Source of the DNA: Chloroflexota bacterium
Lineage (GTDB): Bacteria; Chloroflexota; UBA6077; FW602-bin22; JAMCWG01
Direction: 5' to 3'
DNA length: 50,902 bases
NCBI GenBank assembly: GCA_023475235.1
Contig: JAMCWG010000023.1
Span: 1-50,902, forward strand
The position numbers and the translations under genes are program-made. The first letter of the stretch is position 1; each line of letters starts with the position of its first letter. Positions 49,813 through 50,902 of the stretch are shown here, piece by piece. The notes beneath the pieces were generated by a model that made no database searches, had not been told where the DNA came from, and worked only from the letters and a program-made list of their open reading frames with translations.

Positions 49813-50517
49813 ATGAACGAGATCACACGCAATCGCAACGTTCTCGCCGTCATAGCGGCGGCGGCCGTAATCGCCGGGCTGGTCCTGGCCGGCGCTATGC
49901 CAAAGGCGCCGGTGCCCGCTCCTGCCGCGGCCGCACAGTCCGAGGCTGCCCCCTCAGGGACGGCGGACAGCCAGGCCGATGGGTTCGTCGTGAGAGACTA
50001 CGCCGAGTTCGGCAGCGGGGCCGGCGCCGAGCTGCCATCCACCGACTGGCTGGGGCTTGTGGGCGGCATAGCCCTCAAGCTGGCGTTTGTCGTCGGCCTC
50101 ATCTACATCGCGATGTGGGCCTTGCGCCGCTACGTGTATCGGGACCGCGGCGCCATCGCCGACAAGAGGCCCGTGTCGCTCCTCGGCTCGCTAAGCCTTT
50201 CGCCGAACAGGACGGTATACGTCCTCGAGGTTGGCCGGAAGGTGATAGTTGTTGGGGCAACGCAGAATCAGTTGTCGATGCTGACGGAGATTACGGATCC
50301 GGAGGCGATGGACGAGCTGCGCGCCCAACAAACGGAGGCGCCCCTCGCGGACCAGTTCTCATCCCTGCTGAACGCAGCGCGCCATCAGTTCGAGAAGCGG
50401 GAGGGTCCTCCCCTCGATAAGACGATCGTCGACGCCGCTGAGCTGAAGGTGCAGGAAGGCCAGCAGTTCATGCAGGGCAAGCTGGCCGAGGTACGGCAGT
50501 CGCTGGGGCGCGGCTGA
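49813..50517 (+). CDS. fliO: Flagellar biosynthetic protein FliO
   Basis: A membrane protein of 234 residues. An N-terminal hydrophobic segment (about 9-28) may be a signal or first helix. A Pro/Ala-rich stretch is followed by the main helix at about 80-100 (LVGGIALKLAFVVGLIYIAMWA) and the conserved cytoplasmic FliO domain (VSLLGSLSLSPNRTVYVLEVGRKVIVVGATQNQLSMLTEI). The C-terminal 60 residues are an extra helical tail. FliO assists assembly of the FliP/Q/R export gate. fliP does not follow within 385 bp, so the operon may be broken here. Confidence 0.85.
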   Translation: MNEITRNRNVLAVIAAAAVIAGLVLAGAMPKAPVPAPAAAAQSEAAPSGTADSQADGFVVRDYAEFGSGAGAELPSTDWLGLVGGIALKLAFVVGLIYIAMWALRRYVYRDRGAIADKRPVSLLGSLSLSPNRTVYVLEVGRKVIVVGATQNQLSMLTEITDPEAMDELRAQQTEAPLADQFSSLLNAARHQFEKREGPPLDKTIVDAAELKVQEGQQFMQGKLAEVRQSLGRG

Positions 50518-50902
50518 GGTCCAAGCTCGCACCTAACCCACAAGGGCGTGCCAACCAACCTTTGCGCGGGTTCAGCACCTGCGCAAGGGTGTTATCGAAG
50601 TCGCCGGCCAGGAATCAGACAGCTCTTCGGTTGCCTTGCCAATGGCAGTTTACCTCACCTCCGGCCTTCGGTCATCCCTCGGCGCGGCCCGCCAAAGGTC
50701 GCCATAGGCGGACCTCGCCGTGGCGAGGGCGACCTCTCGCGGTGGGAGAGGATTGTGTAGGGGCGCACGGCCGTGCATTGAATCCAACTAATCACCCGGT
50801 GTTGTACGGGAAGTGCATTTGCGTTTGGCATAACGAGGTTGCCTGAGCAGGGGAAGGTCGACTGGCATAGGTGTAACCTGCTCAAGGGGAATCTCTGGCG
50901 CC
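50518..50902. other. Region after fliO, no gene seen
   Basis: 385 bases. They contain repeat copy R2 (50653-50776) and no convincing gene start before the window ends. In most flagellar operons fliP follows fliO directly; here it does not within the window. Confidence 0.5.
50653..50776 (-). repeat. Dispersed palindromic repeat, copy 2 (R2)
   Basis: Read on the minus strand it begins GCACGGCCGTGCGCCCCTAC, then TCTCCCACC, AGAGGTCGCCCTCGCCA, and ends CCGAAGGCCGGAGG, the same order as R1 at 1256-1390. One arm of the leading palindrome is partly lost. It is inverted relative to R1. Confidence 0.7.

Overview
The window looks like chromosomal DNA of a GC-rich, flagellated member of the Chloroflexota; the class is not resolved. 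The phylum guess rests on several secreted proteins with low-complexity Pro/Thr linkers (TPTPTATP type), an actinobacterial-like long IleRS behind a leader with an attenuator, a CheC/CheD/CheX chemotaxis set, and short palindromic intergenic repeats. No rRNA or convincing tRNA gene was seen.

Layout. 1-8000: a 5'-truncated MFS exporter, then cell-surface genes: a subtilisin-like protease, a secreted LamG-like protein, a membrane protein interrupted by two in-frame amber codons that shares a C-terminal domain with its neighbour, and a probable lipoprotein. 8300-13950: an operon on the minus strand, M17 aminopeptidase followed by three tandem paralogous MFS carriers joined by overlapping start/stop codons; the last carrier has a TGA where its paralogs have a conserved Trp. 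13977-14607: a complete but internally deleted ISAs1-like element with terminal inverted repeats and a 10-bp target duplication. 14620-22684: a large FAD/Fe-S oxidoreductase with a Met-rich tail behind a promoter whose spacer resembles a CsoR-family operator, another MFS exporter, a secreted HExxH protein and an Fe-S aldo/keto reductase. 22689-30910: a YyaL-type protein, a small membrane protein, ileS with a T-box-like leader, and a large secreted protein.

31118-45320 is signal transduction: cheA-cheC-cheD-cheY-cheB-cheR-cheX on the minus strand with cheW divergent, a multi-PAS diguanylate cyclase (AGDEF variant), an HD-GYP phosphodiesterase, and a hybrid histidine kinase preceded by a stand-alone HisKA_3-type protein. 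45840-50517 is a flagellar operon, flbD-motA-motB-fliL-fliM-fliN-fliO, presumably continuing downstream of the window. The EIDSLL-type motif in FliM, CheY, the CheC/CheX phosphatases and MotAB form one pathway: CheA/CheW signalling to CheY, then to the FliM/FliN switch, with c-di-GMP enzymes nearby that could modulate motility.

A family of about 125 bp palindromic repeats occurs near both ends of the window in opposite orientation, and a second inverted-repeat family (TGTCAYCCTGAG) occurs at 17.9, 19.4 and 24.9 kb. The points most worth checking are the in-frame stop codons in two otherwise conserved reading frames, the Met-rich oxidoreductase with its CsoR-like site, and the paralogous extracytoplasmic domain at 4-6 kb.
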